DNA from: Myxococcales bacterium
Lineage (GTDB): Bacteria; Myxococcota_A; Bradymonadia; UBA7976; UBA1532
Reading direction: 5' to 3'
Length of the DNA: 64,000 nt
Assembly: GCA_020633465.1 (NCBI GenBank)
Contig: JACKDN010000039.1
Location: 8,031 to 72,030 of the forward strand
Made by a program: the position numbers and the translations under genes. Position 1 is the stretch's first letter. Every line of letters starts with the position of its first letter. The notes beneath the pieces are model-generated. The model was not told the DNA's origin and searched no databases. It saw only the letters and a program-made list of their open reading frames with translations. This document shows, in pieces, positions 9,459 to 17,064 of the stretch.

Positions 9459-10901
9459 TCACTCCACCGCGTCCGCCGCGGGCGCGGCCGTCGGCTCCAG
9501 CACCTCCAGCACGCGCCCCTCGGCCTCGGCGGCCGCGTCGTTGGCGGCCAGATCGGGCTCGACGGTCACGCCGTCGAGCTCGAGATCGTCCAGGCGCTGC
9601 ACGTAGGCGCCCAGCGCGTCGTCGACCGCGGACCGCACGGTCACCTGCGCCACGTCGAAGGTCGGGGCGTCGGCGCCCTCGCCGTCGATCAGCAGGCCGG
9701 CCCGCGGGTTGTCGAGCAGCTGCAGCCCACGCAAGGCCAGCAGTCCCGACGGCGCGGTCACCTGCAGGCCGTCCGCCACCGGCGTGGGATCGATGCCGTC
9801 CAGCGCCAGCAGCGCGCCGGTGGCTTCGACGGTCGTGTCGGCGATGACCACGTCGCCGGCGTCGCGCAGGGCGATGCCGGCGCCTGCGTTGGCGATCAGC
9901 GTGCCGCCGGTGACGGACAGGCCGGCGACGCCCCGATCGGCGGCGTCCTGCACCCAGAAGCCGGGGCCGCCGTTGTCGCGCACCGTGGGCTGGCGGTGCG
10001 CGCCGGTCGCCCCCACCTGCAGCACCCCCACGCCGTCGACGCCCTGCACCTGCAGGTCCGACGTCGTCAGCGCGGCGCCCGCCGACGCCACGACGCCGAA
10101 GGCCCGCACCAGGCTCACGTCGCTGCCCGTCCGCCCGTCGTCCACCTGCACCTCGGTCAACGTCGCCTGCCCGCCCTCCACCAGCACACCGGTGCCCCAG
10201 AAGCGCTCGACCACGCCGTCCACGACGGTGCTCTCGACCTCCCGCAGCACCACGCCGAAGCCCACGCTCCCCTCGACGCGCAGCCCGTCCGCCGCGAAGG
10301 TGCCCCCCTCGACCAGCACCCCCGCCACCGGCGTCCGCGCCGGATCGATCGCCTGCGGCGCCGCCGCCTCGAGCGGCAACCCCAGCACCGTCAGCGTCTC
10401 GACCTCGGTCTCCGCGTCGGTCAGCTGCACCCCCACGCCCCGCGCCGCCTCGACGGTCACCTCGGCCAGCTTCAGCGGCCCGCCCCGCGCGCTGAACGCC
10501 CCCCGCAGCGTCACCCCCAGCAGCGCCGTCCGCGGGCCGCCGGCCTGCAGGCACGCCCGCGTCGTGCCCACCACCGTCGCGCCCGCCCCGGCCAGCGTCA
10601 CGCCCGGCGGCACGTCGACGTCGGCGGTGTACGTCGCCTCGGCCAACCGCACGGTGTCACCGGGGCACGCCGACGCCAGCGTCGGCAGCAGATCCGCCTC
10701 CGCCGTCACCGGCTTCTCCAGGGGCGGCCCGTCGCAGGCCAGGGGCACACCGACGTCCGCCCCGTCGCAGCGGTAGACCGCCGGCGGCTCGTCCTGCGGG
10801 TTGCCGACGTGCGTGCTGTCGCACCCCGCCGCCCCCCAGACCGCCCAGAGAAGCCACCCCCCGAACCGGGGCCACCGCCGTCTCGTCGTCTGCTCAGGCA
10901 C
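9459..10901 (-). CDS. Beta-helix lipoprotein, paralogue 3, with a VGNP motif
   Basis: A 480-residue lipoprotein. Cys27 follows AAG, and the mature N terminus reads CDSTHVGNP. The short VGNP motif just after the lipid-anchored Cys is one I associate with myxobacterial and related lipoproteins. The entry module ACPGDTVRLAEATYT then VPPGVTLAGAG leads into beta-helix repeats, with ADGLQVTAPSGLL and AGLLIDGEGADAPTF near the end, matching paralogue 2. The start is GTG 10901 and overlaps the last 8 nt of the TIGR02147-like gene, so the two are translationally coupled. Function is unknown; the coupling suggests its expression is tied to that regulator. A few His and Asp residues are scattered, but no lyase or hydrolase motif is seen. 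Confidence 0.8.
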   Translation of the reverse strand: MPEQTTRRRWPRFGGWLLWAVWGAAGCDSTHVGNPQDEPPAVYRCDGADVGVPLACDGPPLEKPVTAEADLLPTLASACPGDTVRLAEATYTADVDVPPGVTLAGAGATVVGTTRACLQAGGPRTALLGVTLRGAFSARGGPLKLAEVTVEAARGVGVQLTDAETEVETLTVLGLPLEAAAPQAIDPARTPVAGVLVEGGTFAADGLRVEGSVGFGVVLREVESTVVDGVVERFWGTGVLVEGGQATLTEVQVDDGRTGSDVSLVRAFGVVASAGAALTTSDLQVQGVDGVGVLQVGATGAHRQPTVRDNGGPGFWVQDAADRGVAGLSVTGGTLIANAGAGIALRDAGDVVIADTTVEATGALLALDGIDPTPVADGLQVTAPSGLLALRGLQLLDNPRAGLLIDGEGADAPTFDVAQVTVRSAVDDALGAYVQRLDDLELDGVTVEPDLAANDAAAEAEGRVLEVLEPTAAPAADAVE

Positions 10902-11829
10902 CCTCGACCCCTCGATCGTCTCCCACCGTCGCCAGCGGAATCAGCGACGCGTGCACCTGGTAGACACAGTCGGCCGGCCCTTCGTCGTCCGTTCCGTCGA
11001 CGAAGCCGTTGATCAGCTCGATCAGCCGCAGCCGCAGCGCCGGCAGCCGCGCCCGCGCGATGCGGATGGTCTTCGTGTTCAGCATGCGCCGCGCGCGCGG
11101 CACCGCGGCGATCGACGTGGCGACCAGCTCGAGGATCTGGCGGTGGAAGTTGCCCGCGGCCAGGCTGCCCGCCTCGTGCCCCAGGGTGATGACCGGCTCG
11201 GGCCCCACGCGCCAGGTGCCGTCCTCGTCGACGGTGCAGACGCCCAGGCGGGGCAGATCGCGCAGCGCGGCCTCGATGTCGGCGCGCGCCACCGGGAAGA
11301 CCAGGCGGTCGGCGATCCAGTCCGCGTCGGGGCGGAAGCCGGGCAGCGCGACCAGCTCGCGGATGGCCACCTGATGCCAGTGCGAGATGTAGCGGAACAG
11401 CAGCTCGAGCGCCCGGTCGTTCTCGCGGCCCAGCCGATCCTGGGCCAGGCGGTGGCGCAGCGCGAGGCGCTCGGGGCCCTCTTCGAGGTGGTCGAGGATG
11501 ACGAGATCGACGAAGAGATCGGCGTCGGCGGCCCTCAGCTCGAGCGCCTCGGCCAGCCGGCGGGCCGCGTCCGGCGTCAGGCGCCGCGTCAGGCGCGTGC
11601 CGGGATCGCGGGCGACCGGCGCGCGCAGGCAGCGCGACAGCATGGCCGGCGTCATGCCAGCGCGCTCGGCCACCCGATACTGCGGGTATCGATGTGAGCC
11701 CCCCAGCGTCGCCTGGCGGTGCGCGATGAGCGCCCGCGCGAACCCGCGATAGTCCTCACCGAAGTCCACCAGGCGCGGCCCCTCGCGGCCCGCCCCGTCG
11801 TCACGCGTCTGGTCGTCGTCGCTCGCCAT
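10894..11829 (-). CDS. TIGR02147-family (DUF4423) probable transcriptional regulator
   Basis: The 311-residue product matches the TIGR02147/DUF4423 pattern. It has an N-terminal region with a degenerate HTH-like segment (YRVAERAGMTPAMLSRCLR). A central signature reads LLFRYISHWHQVAIRELVALPGF followed by an LxxLG segment, and a C-terminal FHRQILELVATSIAAVPRARR and DCVYQVHASLIPL complete the pattern. These families were first noted in Fibrobacter and are frequent in myxobacteria; a regulatory role is assumed rather than proven. ATG 11829 is preferred because GGGAGGG lies 11 nt upstream. An in-frame TTG at 11898 would add 23 residues. The stop overlaps the GTG of the beta-helix lipoprotein gene, forming a two-gene operon. 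Confidence 0.8.
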   Translation of the reverse strand: MASDDDQTRDDGAGREGPRLVDFGEDYRGFARALIAHRQATLGGSHRYPQYRVAERAGMTPAMLSRCLRAPVARDPGTRLTRRLTPDAARRLAEALELRAADADLFVDLVILDHLEEGPERLALRHRLAQDRLGRENDRALELLFRYISHWHQVAIRELVALPGFRPDADWIADRLVFPVARADIEAALRDLPRLGVCTVDEDGTWRVGPEPVITLGHEAGSLAAGNFHRQILELVATSIAAVPRARRMLNTKTIRIARARLPALRLRLIELINGFVDGTDDEGPADCVYQVHASLIPLATVGDDRGVEGA

Positions 11830-12282
11830 TGGCCCTGCTGCCCTCCCGTCGAGCCCGAAACCGTAACCTATCCGGCCCCTTGACCATGGGAAAAACAACC
11901 CCCTCGCCCAGGCGGATTTTCGCTCGACGGGTGGTCGATCGGTGGCTAGGGTCGGTCGACGAGGCAGTCAAACGGCACGCAGCACATCCCATGAGGCGGG
12001 GCGTGGCAACACAGGCCGCGGGGTGGTGCTGCGCCGCCGTCGACGATGGCGACGACCGACCGCGAGGTGCATCCGAGATGCCCGACACCGACCCACCCCA
12101 TGCCGTCCCCGGGCGCAGCGCCCGACCCCGCGACCGGGCGCCCGACAGGGGCCCCTGGCGCTGCACCTGGCCGGTGGTGGCCGTGCGGCGCCCCACCGAC
12201 AAGCGACGCTCGCCGCCGCGCCCGCCCGCCGAGCCCGACTGACCCCTCGCCAAGGCGCGCCGCGTGTGCCAAAACGGGGTTC
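11830..12282. other. 453-bp intergenic region between divergent regulator and kinase genes
   Basis: This is the only stretch over 300 bp without a gene that I accept. It must carry the promoters for the TIGR02147-like gene (leftward) and the Ser/Thr kinase (rightward). Open frames cross it (for example about 11829-12242 on the plus strand, and an upstream extension of the kinase), but their Arg/Pro-rich translations look like GC-rich noise. A slightly AT-richer patch with A5 and T4 runs lies near 11890-11920. I see no clear -35/-10 pair, RNA structure or repeat. Confidence 0.5.
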
Positions 12283-13359
12283 ATGGACGACGTGCTCCCC
12301 GCGGATCCGCTCATCGGCAAGGTGGTCAACGGCCGCTACGAGGTGCTCGCCCGCATCGGCGAGGGGGGCATGGGCTGGGTCTACAAGGCCCGGCAGGAGC
12401 CCATCGGGCGCATGGTGGCGCTGAAGGTGCTGCTGGGCGAGTTCGCCGACGACGAGAGCATCGTCAAGCGCTTCCTCAACGAGGCGCGCATCATCAGCCA
12501 GCTGAAGCACCCCAACACCGTCTCGCTGATCGACTTCGGCCACCTCGACGGCAGCGGGCAGCTGTTCATCGCGATGGAGTTCCTCGGCGGCGGGCAGCTG
12601 CGCGATCTCATCGAGCGCGGCCGGCTGGAGCCCGTCTCGGCGCTGCGCGTGGCGCGCCAGGTGTGCCAGTCGCTGGCCGAGGCCCACGCGAAGGGCATCT
12701 ACCACCGCGACCTGAAGCCCGAGAACGTGCTGCTCGACGACGTGAAGGGCGAGCAGATCGTGGTGCGCGTGGTCGACTTCGGCATCGCGAAGCTGAACCC
12801 CGCGATGCTCGATCCCGACGCCGCGCCGCTGGCGATTCAGCTCACCACGCCGGGCGCCCGGCTGGGGACGCCGGCCTACATCCCGCCCGAGCAGGCCTTC
12901 GGCAAGGCCGTCGACGGCCGCACCGACCTGTACGCGTTGGGGGTGATCCTCTACGAGATGCTGACCGGCCACCTGCCGTTCAAGAGCGACAGCGACCAGG
13001 GCCTGTACCTCGAGCACCTGCACACGCCGCCGCGCCCCATCCGCGAGGCGGCGCCGGATCTCGACGCCGACGCCGAGATCGAGGCGCTGACGCTGCAGCT
13101 CTTGGAGAAGAAGCCCGAGGATCGGCCGGCCGACGCGGACACGGTCATCCGCCGCATCGACCAGATCCTCGCGCGGCTGGCGCCCCCGTCGAGCGCCCCG
13201 GGCCCGGTCGGGCCGGTCACGCTCGAGCGGGCGCGTCTGGTGGACGAGCCGGCCGACGACACGCCCATCGTCATGCAACAGTCCGGGCCGCCGGCCTGGT
13301 TCTGGGCGGTGGTGGCCGCGGGCATCCTCGGCATCGTGGCCTACGCCCTGCTCCGCTGA
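12283..13359 (+). CDS. PknB-like membrane Ser/Thr protein kinase
   Basis: A 358-residue Hanks-type kinase. Residues about 19-300 form the catalytic domain: glycine loop GEGGMGWV (26-33), ATP-binding Lys48 in VALK, catalytic HRDLKPEN with Asp143, DFG at 165-167, and GTPAYIPPEQ in the activation segment. All key residues are present, so it should be active. A Pro/acidic linker leads to one C-terminal membrane helix (residues about 335-356, ending in LLR), which puts the kinase in the cytoplasm with almost nothing outside. It therefore lacks the PASTA-type sensor of classical PknB. ATG 12283 is chosen because it places the kinase domain at a normal distance; the upstream extension is compositionally noise. 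Myxobacteria encode many such kinases, and the substrate is unknown. Confidence 0.9.
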   Translation: MDDVLPADPLIGKVVNGRYEVLARIGEGGMGWVYKARQEPIGRMVALKVLLGEFADDESIVKRFLNEARIISQLKHPNTVSLIDFGHLDGSGQLFIAMEFLGGGQLRDLIERGRLEPVSALRVARQVCQSLAEAHAKGIYHRDLKPENVLLDDVKGEQIVVRVVDFGIAKLNPAMLDPDAAPLAIQLTTPGARLGTPAYIPPEQAFGKAVDGRTDLYALGVILYEMLTGHLPFKSDSDQGLYLEHLHTPPRPIREAAPDLDADAEIEALTLQLLEKKPEDRPADADTVIRRIDQILARLAPPSSAPGPVGPVTLERARLVDEPADDTPIVMQQSGPPAWFWAVVAAGILGIVAYALLR

Positions 13360-13376
13360 TCCGCGGCCGGGCCTCC

Positions 13377-13913
13377 TCAGCGGCTGGCGCGGGCGGCCGT
13401 CGGCTGCGACTCGACCACGGCGCGGCGGTCGAAGCGCCACGAGGCGGGGTCGGTGCCCTGGGCCAGGCTCTCGCCGTACGAGACGATGCGGGTGCGTTCG
13501 GGGTCGACGCCCATCAGCTCGAGGTACTGCGCGACGGCGCGGGCGCGGCGGTCACCCAGCGCGAGGTTGTACTCCTCGGTGCCGCGGGGATCGGCGTGGC
13601 CGGCCACGCGCACGGTGCCGTCACGCTTGCGCAGGCACTCGGCGGCGGCCTGCAGGGCGGCGGTGTCGTCGGGGCCCAGCGTCGACTGGTCGAAGGGGAA
13701 CAGCACGGTGGCCTCGGCGTCGCAGGCCTCGACCACCTCGGCCACCACGACCGGGGGCGCCGGCTCGGGCGGCGGGATCAGCTCCGGTTCGGGCTCCACC
13801 TCGGCCACGGGCTCCGGCGGGGGCGTCTTCTGCGCCTGCACCTCGGGCTTGTTGCCGCCGCAGGCGGCGAGCATCAGGGTGGCGGCGGCGAGGGCGATAC
13901 GGGCGACGTTCAT
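13377..13913 (-). CDS. pal: Pal/OmpA-type peptidoglycan-associated lipoprotein
   Basis: A 178-residue lipoprotein with lipobox LAAC (Cys18), a Pro/Glu-rich linker at 25-65, and a C-terminal OmpA domain: VLFPFDQSTLGPDD, then the peptidoglycan-binding segment GHADPRGTEEYNLALGDRRARAV with its Asp and Arg. It would anchor the outer membrane to the cell wall as part of the Tol-Pal system. ATG 13913 has GGGAGG upstream; a longer reading to 13982 would break the signal peptide. The usual tol neighbours are absent, so it may be one of several Pal-like paralogues. It converges on the kinase gene with 17 bp between stops. Confidence 0.85.
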   Translation of the reverse strand: MNVARIALAAATLMLAACGGNKPEVQAQKTPPPEPVAEVEPEPELIPPPEPAPPVVVAEVVEACDAEATVLFPFDQSTLGPDDTAALQAAAECLRKRDGTVRVAGHADPRGTEEYNLALGDRRARAVAQYLELMGVDPERTRIVSYGESLAQGTDPASWRFDRRAVVESQPTAARASR

Positions 13914-14051
13914 GGGGACCTCCCGGTCGATGGTTCGACCGAGGGCGTGAGCAAGCGGTGGTCCAGCCGCGAAGCCTCGCAACCGCGCGCCCGGCCCGGG
14001 GCAGTCGGCCCCGAGCGGCGCGCGGGCGGCCCGCGGCGCCCCGGCGCGGGC

Positions 14052-15380
14052 TCAGCCGCCGCCGAAGTTCAGGGGCGCGCGCACGGTGACCGGCTTGCCG
14101 TCGAAGGGCGGGAAGCGCATGGCGCGCGCGGCCCGCAGCACGCACTCGACCAGCGCCGCCTGCTCGCCGGCGGCGCCCTCGAAGGCCGCGTCGGCCACGC
14201 GGCCGTCGGCGCCGATCTCGACGCGCAGGGTGCCGCGCAGCGTGAGGGTCGGCGACGTGCGCAGCGCCTGCTCGAAGCAGCGACGGAAGCGGCCCTGCTG
14301 GCGGCGCAGGGTGCGGGCGACGTCCTGCCGCTGCAGGGGGCCGCTGACCGCGGCGGCGCCGGCGGTGACGCGGGGGCGCACGGCTCGCTCGGTCTCGCGG
14401 GCGTCGAGCGGGTCGTCGCGCCCGCCGCCTCGGCGGTCGTCCTCGTCGTCGTCGCGCGGGGGCGGATCGGGGGCGGTCACCGGGGCCAAAGTCGGCCTCG
14501 TCGCGGGATCGGGCGGCGGATCCGGCCGGGGCGGCGGATCGCCGGCGGCGGTCCCGGCGCCCGCGCCGTCTTCGACGGGACCACCGGCCGCTTCGCCCTC
14601 GCTCTCCGCTTCGCCCTCGCCCTCCGCTTCGCCCTCTTCCTCCGCTTCGCCCTCGCCCGCGCTCTCCGCTTCGCCCTCGCCCTCCGCTTCGCCCTCGGCC
14701 TCGCCCTCCGCCTCGCCCTCGCCCTCGCCCTCCGCTTCGCCCTCGGCCTTCGCCTCGCGCTCCCCGCCGGCCGCCGTCGACCCGACCGCCGCCACCGGCG
14801 GCGCCAGCGCCTCGTCGGCCCCGGTGAACAGCACCTGCTGCCCCACCACGAACAGCCCCACCGCGCCCACCGCCACCGCCAGCTGTACCGAGCAGCCCCA
14901 TGCGCTGAGCGACATGCCCAGGCGCCGCGCCGCGCCCGCCGGCGCGTCGGGCAGCGCGGGCGGCGCGCTCTGCACCCGCGCGCGCAGCCCATCGGGCACC
15001 TCGCCGGCCCGCTCGAGCGTGCCCCACAGGTGGTCGACCGCCGCCCCGATCGCCTTCCACGTCGGCCCCTTGCCCTTCGCGTGGGCCGCCCAGTTGCGCA
15101 GATCGCGGGCCGCCTCGAAGCGCCCCCGCTCGGCCGCGTCGCCGAACAGCCCGAGCGCGCCGGCCGCGTGCACTAGCTGGCCCAGGCTCATCGCGGCGGG
15201 ATCCGCCTGCCCCCGCGTCGCGTCGCGCAGCACCGTCGCGCCGTCGCCCTGCGCGGCGGCGGCGCGCACGCGCCCGCGCAGGTGGTGCTCGTAGAGCACG
15301 CCCAGCTGCACCAGGCACGCGCGCTTGTGCCCCGCGCGCCGGTGCGCCTCCATCTCACCGAGGGCCTGGGTCGAATCCAT
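14052..15380 (-). CDS. HEPN-like domain fused through a membrane helix to an AgmX/PglI-type C-terminal domain
   Basis: A 442-residue protein of unusual build. Residues 1-130 are helical and contain DLRNWAAHAKG, with R95 and H100 forming an Rx4H signature like HEPN domains. A membrane helix follows at about 164-184, then a highly acidic EGEA repeat (208-266) and a Pro/Asp linker. The C terminus (about 350-442) resembles the AgmX/PglI or TonB-like domain: a QGRFRRCFEQAL segment, then RGTLRVEIGADG, LVECVLRAARAMRFPPF and VRAPLNF. This predicts a cytoplasmic HEPN-like head and a periplasmic AgmX-like tail. It sits 38 bp downstream of the PhoX-like gene on the same strand, so the two could be co-transcribed. 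Function unknown. The HEPN call rests on the short motif and helical context and needs a profile search. Confidence 0.75.
   Translation of the reverse strand: MDSTQALGEMEAHRRAGHKRACLVQLGVLYEHHLRGRVRAAAAQGDGATVLRDATRGQADPAAMSLGQLVHAAGALGLFGDAAERGRFEAARDLRNWAAHAKGKGPTWKAIGAAVDHLWGTLERAGEVPDGLRARVQSAPPALPDAPAGAARRLGMSLSAWGCSVQLAVAVGAVGLFVVGQQVLFTGADEALAPPVAAVGSTAAGGEREAKAEGEAEGEGEGEAEGEAEGEAEGEGEAESAGEGEAEEEGEAEGEGEAESEGEAAGGPVEDGAGAGTAAGDPPPRPDPPPDPATRPTLAPVTAPDPPPRDDDEDDRRGGGRDDPLDARETERAVRPRVTAGAAAVSGPLQRQDVARTLRRQQGRFRRCFEQALRTSPTLTLRGTLRVEIGADGRVADAAFEGAAGEQAALVECVLRAARAMRFPPFDGKPVTVRAPLNFGGG
14583..14759 (-). repeat. Acidic EGEA-coding low-complexity repeat
   Basis: In-frame degenerate repeat (6-bp-type units, GCCTCG/CCCTCG on the plus strand) encoding Glu/Gly/Ala residues 208-266 of the HEPN/AgmX fusion. 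It is strongly acidic and would form an extended periplasmic spacer, playing the role that Pro-rich linkers play in TonB-type proteins. Repeat number may vary between strains. Confidence 0.85.
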
Positions 15381-15418
15381 GCCGCCATCAAAGGCCGGCG
15401 AGGGGCCGCGCGCAAGCG

Positions 15419-16597
15419 TCAGGCGCCGCGGAAGGGTCCGGTCAGCTCGAAGGTGACGCCCCGCCCGTCGGCGCCGCGCTGCGAGCTGAAGTACAGGCGC
15501 CGCCCGCTGGGGTCGAAGGCCGGGCCGCACAGCTCGCTGCCGCGGTGCCCCTCGATCTGCACCACCGGGTAGGGGTGGCCGTCGGCGGGGATCGCCACGA
15601 TGCGCATGTGCCCGTTGTCCTCGGCCACCAGCACCTCGCCCTTGCCCCCGACCGTCACGTTGTCGACGCCGACCAGCGGCGGCGGATCGTAGGCGTCGTC
15701 GTCGTAGATGGGCGCCACCACGTTGCGCTGGCAGTCCAGCGCCCAGACGCGGTCGTCGCCCTTGGTGGTGAAGTACAGCGTGCCGTCGTGCCACCAGGCG
15801 CCCTCGCCGCCGTCGAAGGGCGTGCTCTGGGCCACCTGCCGGCGCGTGGGGTGCTTCTTCGCGTCGGGATCGGGCACGGGGTGCCAGCGCACGTCGCCCG
15901 TGCGGCTCACCTGCGCCACCTCGAGGCGGCCGGCGGTCAGATCGGGCAGCGCGCGGGTCGCGACGAAGCGGTACAGCCGCCCGTCGGGCTCGTCCTCGGT
16001 GAGGTAGACGCAGCCGCCCACCGGATCGACGGCGGCCGCCTCGTGGCGGAAGGTGCCCAGCGCGGCGCGCAGCGCGGGCGGCTGCTTGCCGCGGGGATCG
16101 CACTCCCACACCTGGCCCCGCGCGTACTCCTCGCAGCTCAGCCACGTGCCCCACGGCGTCGGGCCGCCGGCGCAGTTGCGGTGCGTCCCGGCCAGGATCG
16201 GGTAGGCGTCGACCACGGCGCCGGCGCGGTCGAAGCGCAGGGCGCCCACGCCCCCCATCGGGCTGACCTCGCTGTTCGACACGTAGATCCACCCGCCGTC
16301 GTCGGCGGGGAAGCACGCGCCCCCGTCGGGCGCCATGTGCCACACGTACGGGCTCTTCGCCGCGGGTCGCTCGCCGGTCCGCGCGACGACGCGGCAAGTG
16401 AAGCCGGCCGGCACCCGCGCGCCGTGCGCGTCCGGCGGCCCCAGCGGCCCGTAGCCAGTCACCGCGTCCGCCAGCGCCTTGCCCGCGCCGCCCGACGCCC
16501 GGCAGCCGGCCACCGCCCCGCCCACGATCAGCGCGCCGGTGCCCACCAGCCCGTAGCGGAGCACGTCGCGTCGCAGCAGGGTCCGTCGCGTCGTCAC
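15419..16597 (-). CDS. PhoX-like (DUF839) Tat-exported lipoprotein, putative phosphatase or beta-propeller
   Basis: A 392-residue protein from GTG 16597. The N terminus has a twin arginine (RR at 9-10, RRDVLRYG) followed by a hydrophobic stretch and lipobox VAGC (Cys32), indicating Tat export of a folded lipoprotein. The body resembles compact PhoX/DUF839 proteins: VWHMAPDGGACFPADDGGWIYVSNSE, NCAGGPTPWGTWLSCEEY, HEAAAVDP and VYLTEDEPDGRLYRF, then VGVDNVTVGGKGEVLVAEDNGH. PhoX enzymes are Ca/Fe-dependent alkaline phosphatases, and the Glu/Asp-rich signature segments (LSCEEY, YLTEDE, VAEDN) fit metal binding. It is shorter than canonical PhoX, so substrate and activity are uncertain. It may form an operon with the HEPN/AgmX gene downstream. 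Confidence 0.8.
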   Translation of the reverse strand: MTTRRTLLRRDVLRYGLVGTGALIVGGAVAGCRASGGAGKALADAVTGYGPLGPPDAHGARVPAGFTCRVVARTGERPAAKSPYVWHMAPDGGACFPADDGGWIYVSNSEVSPMGGVGALRFDRAGAVVDAYPILAGTHRNCAGGPTPWGTWLSCEEYARGQVWECDPRGKQPPALRAALGTFRHEAAAVDPVGGCVYLTEDEPDGRLYRFVATRALPDLTAGRLEVAQVSRTGDVRWHPVPDPDAKKHPTRRQVAQSTPFDGGEGAWWHDGTLYFTTKGDDRVWALDCQRNVVAPIYDDDAYDPPPLVGVDNVTVGGKGEVLVAEDNGHMRIVAIPADGHPYPVVQIEGHRGSELCGPAFDPSGRRLYFSSQRGADGRGVTFELTGPFRGA

Positions 16598-16680
16598 GCG
16601 CAGAGGGTAATCACCGACGCGGGCCGGGTCACCCCGCCGCGCCGATGTGCGCCCGGCGGCCCCCGTGGTACAACCCGCGC

Positions 16681-17064
16681 GTGGACGCCTGGCTGCTCGT
16701 GCTGCACATCCCCGACCGCCCCGCCCTGGGCGCCCTCGAGCCCCTGCTGCGCAAGGCCGGCCTGCAGTTCGTCGAGGGCTGCCAGGAGCCCGCGGTCAAG
16801 GATCGCTACGCCGCCGCCCGCGGCCTGCTGCTGACGCTCGCCGGCTGGCAGCCCGCCGCCGTCACGCGCGGCCGCGGCGCCCCCCGCGTCACCCTGCCCG
16901 AGGCCGCCGTCGGCTTCCTCGACGCCGTCGCCGACGCCCACCCGCGCGGCTTCGAGGTGGCCGTCGTCGCCCCCGCCCACCCCTTGCGTCGCGCCGCGCG
17001 CGTCGACGCCGACCGCCTGGCGGGCCCCCTGGCCGCCGGCTGCCGCTACGAGGTGCACCGATGA
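16681..17064 (+). CDS. Small protein of unknown function coupled to an amidohydrolase
   Basis: A 127-residue protein with no signal peptide or membrane helix (MDAWLLVLHIPDRPALGALEPLLRKAG at the start). I do not recognise the family. It begins with an alternating hydrophobic pattern and a predicted alpha/beta fold, and ends in AAGCRYEVHR. Its stop overlaps the ATG of the amidohydrolase gene (ATGA), so it is translated in step with it and may be an accessory subunit or a separate enzyme of the same pathway. GTG 16681 is chosen because the protein reads cleanly from there; ATG 16645 is an in-frame alternative adding 12 residues. Neither start has a strong ribosome binding site. Confidence 0.65.
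   Translation: MDAWLLVLHIPDRPALGALEPLLRKAGLQFVEGCQEPAVKDRYAAARGLLLTLAGWQPAAVTRGRGAPRVTLPEAAVGFLDAVADAHPRGFEVAVVAPAHPLRRAARVDADRLAGPLAAGCRYEVHR

Noticed and set aside
11829..12242. Open frame of 137 codons on the plus strand before the kinase gene
   Set aside because: Basic, Pro-rich translation with no motif or ribosome site; likely non-coding promoter region.
12046..12282. Upstream extension of the kinase to ATG 12046
   Set aside because: Adds 79 Pro/Arg-rich residues before a normal kinase start; ATG 12283 is a better fit.
14583..14759. Tandem repeat that could be a CRISPR-like or non-coding array
   Set aside because: It is in frame and encodes an acidic linker; no spacers or palindromic repeats.
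16645..16680. ATG 16645 as start of the small unknown gene
   Set aside because: Adds a Cys/Arg/Pro-rich stretch not like the rest; GTG 16681 preferred but not certain.
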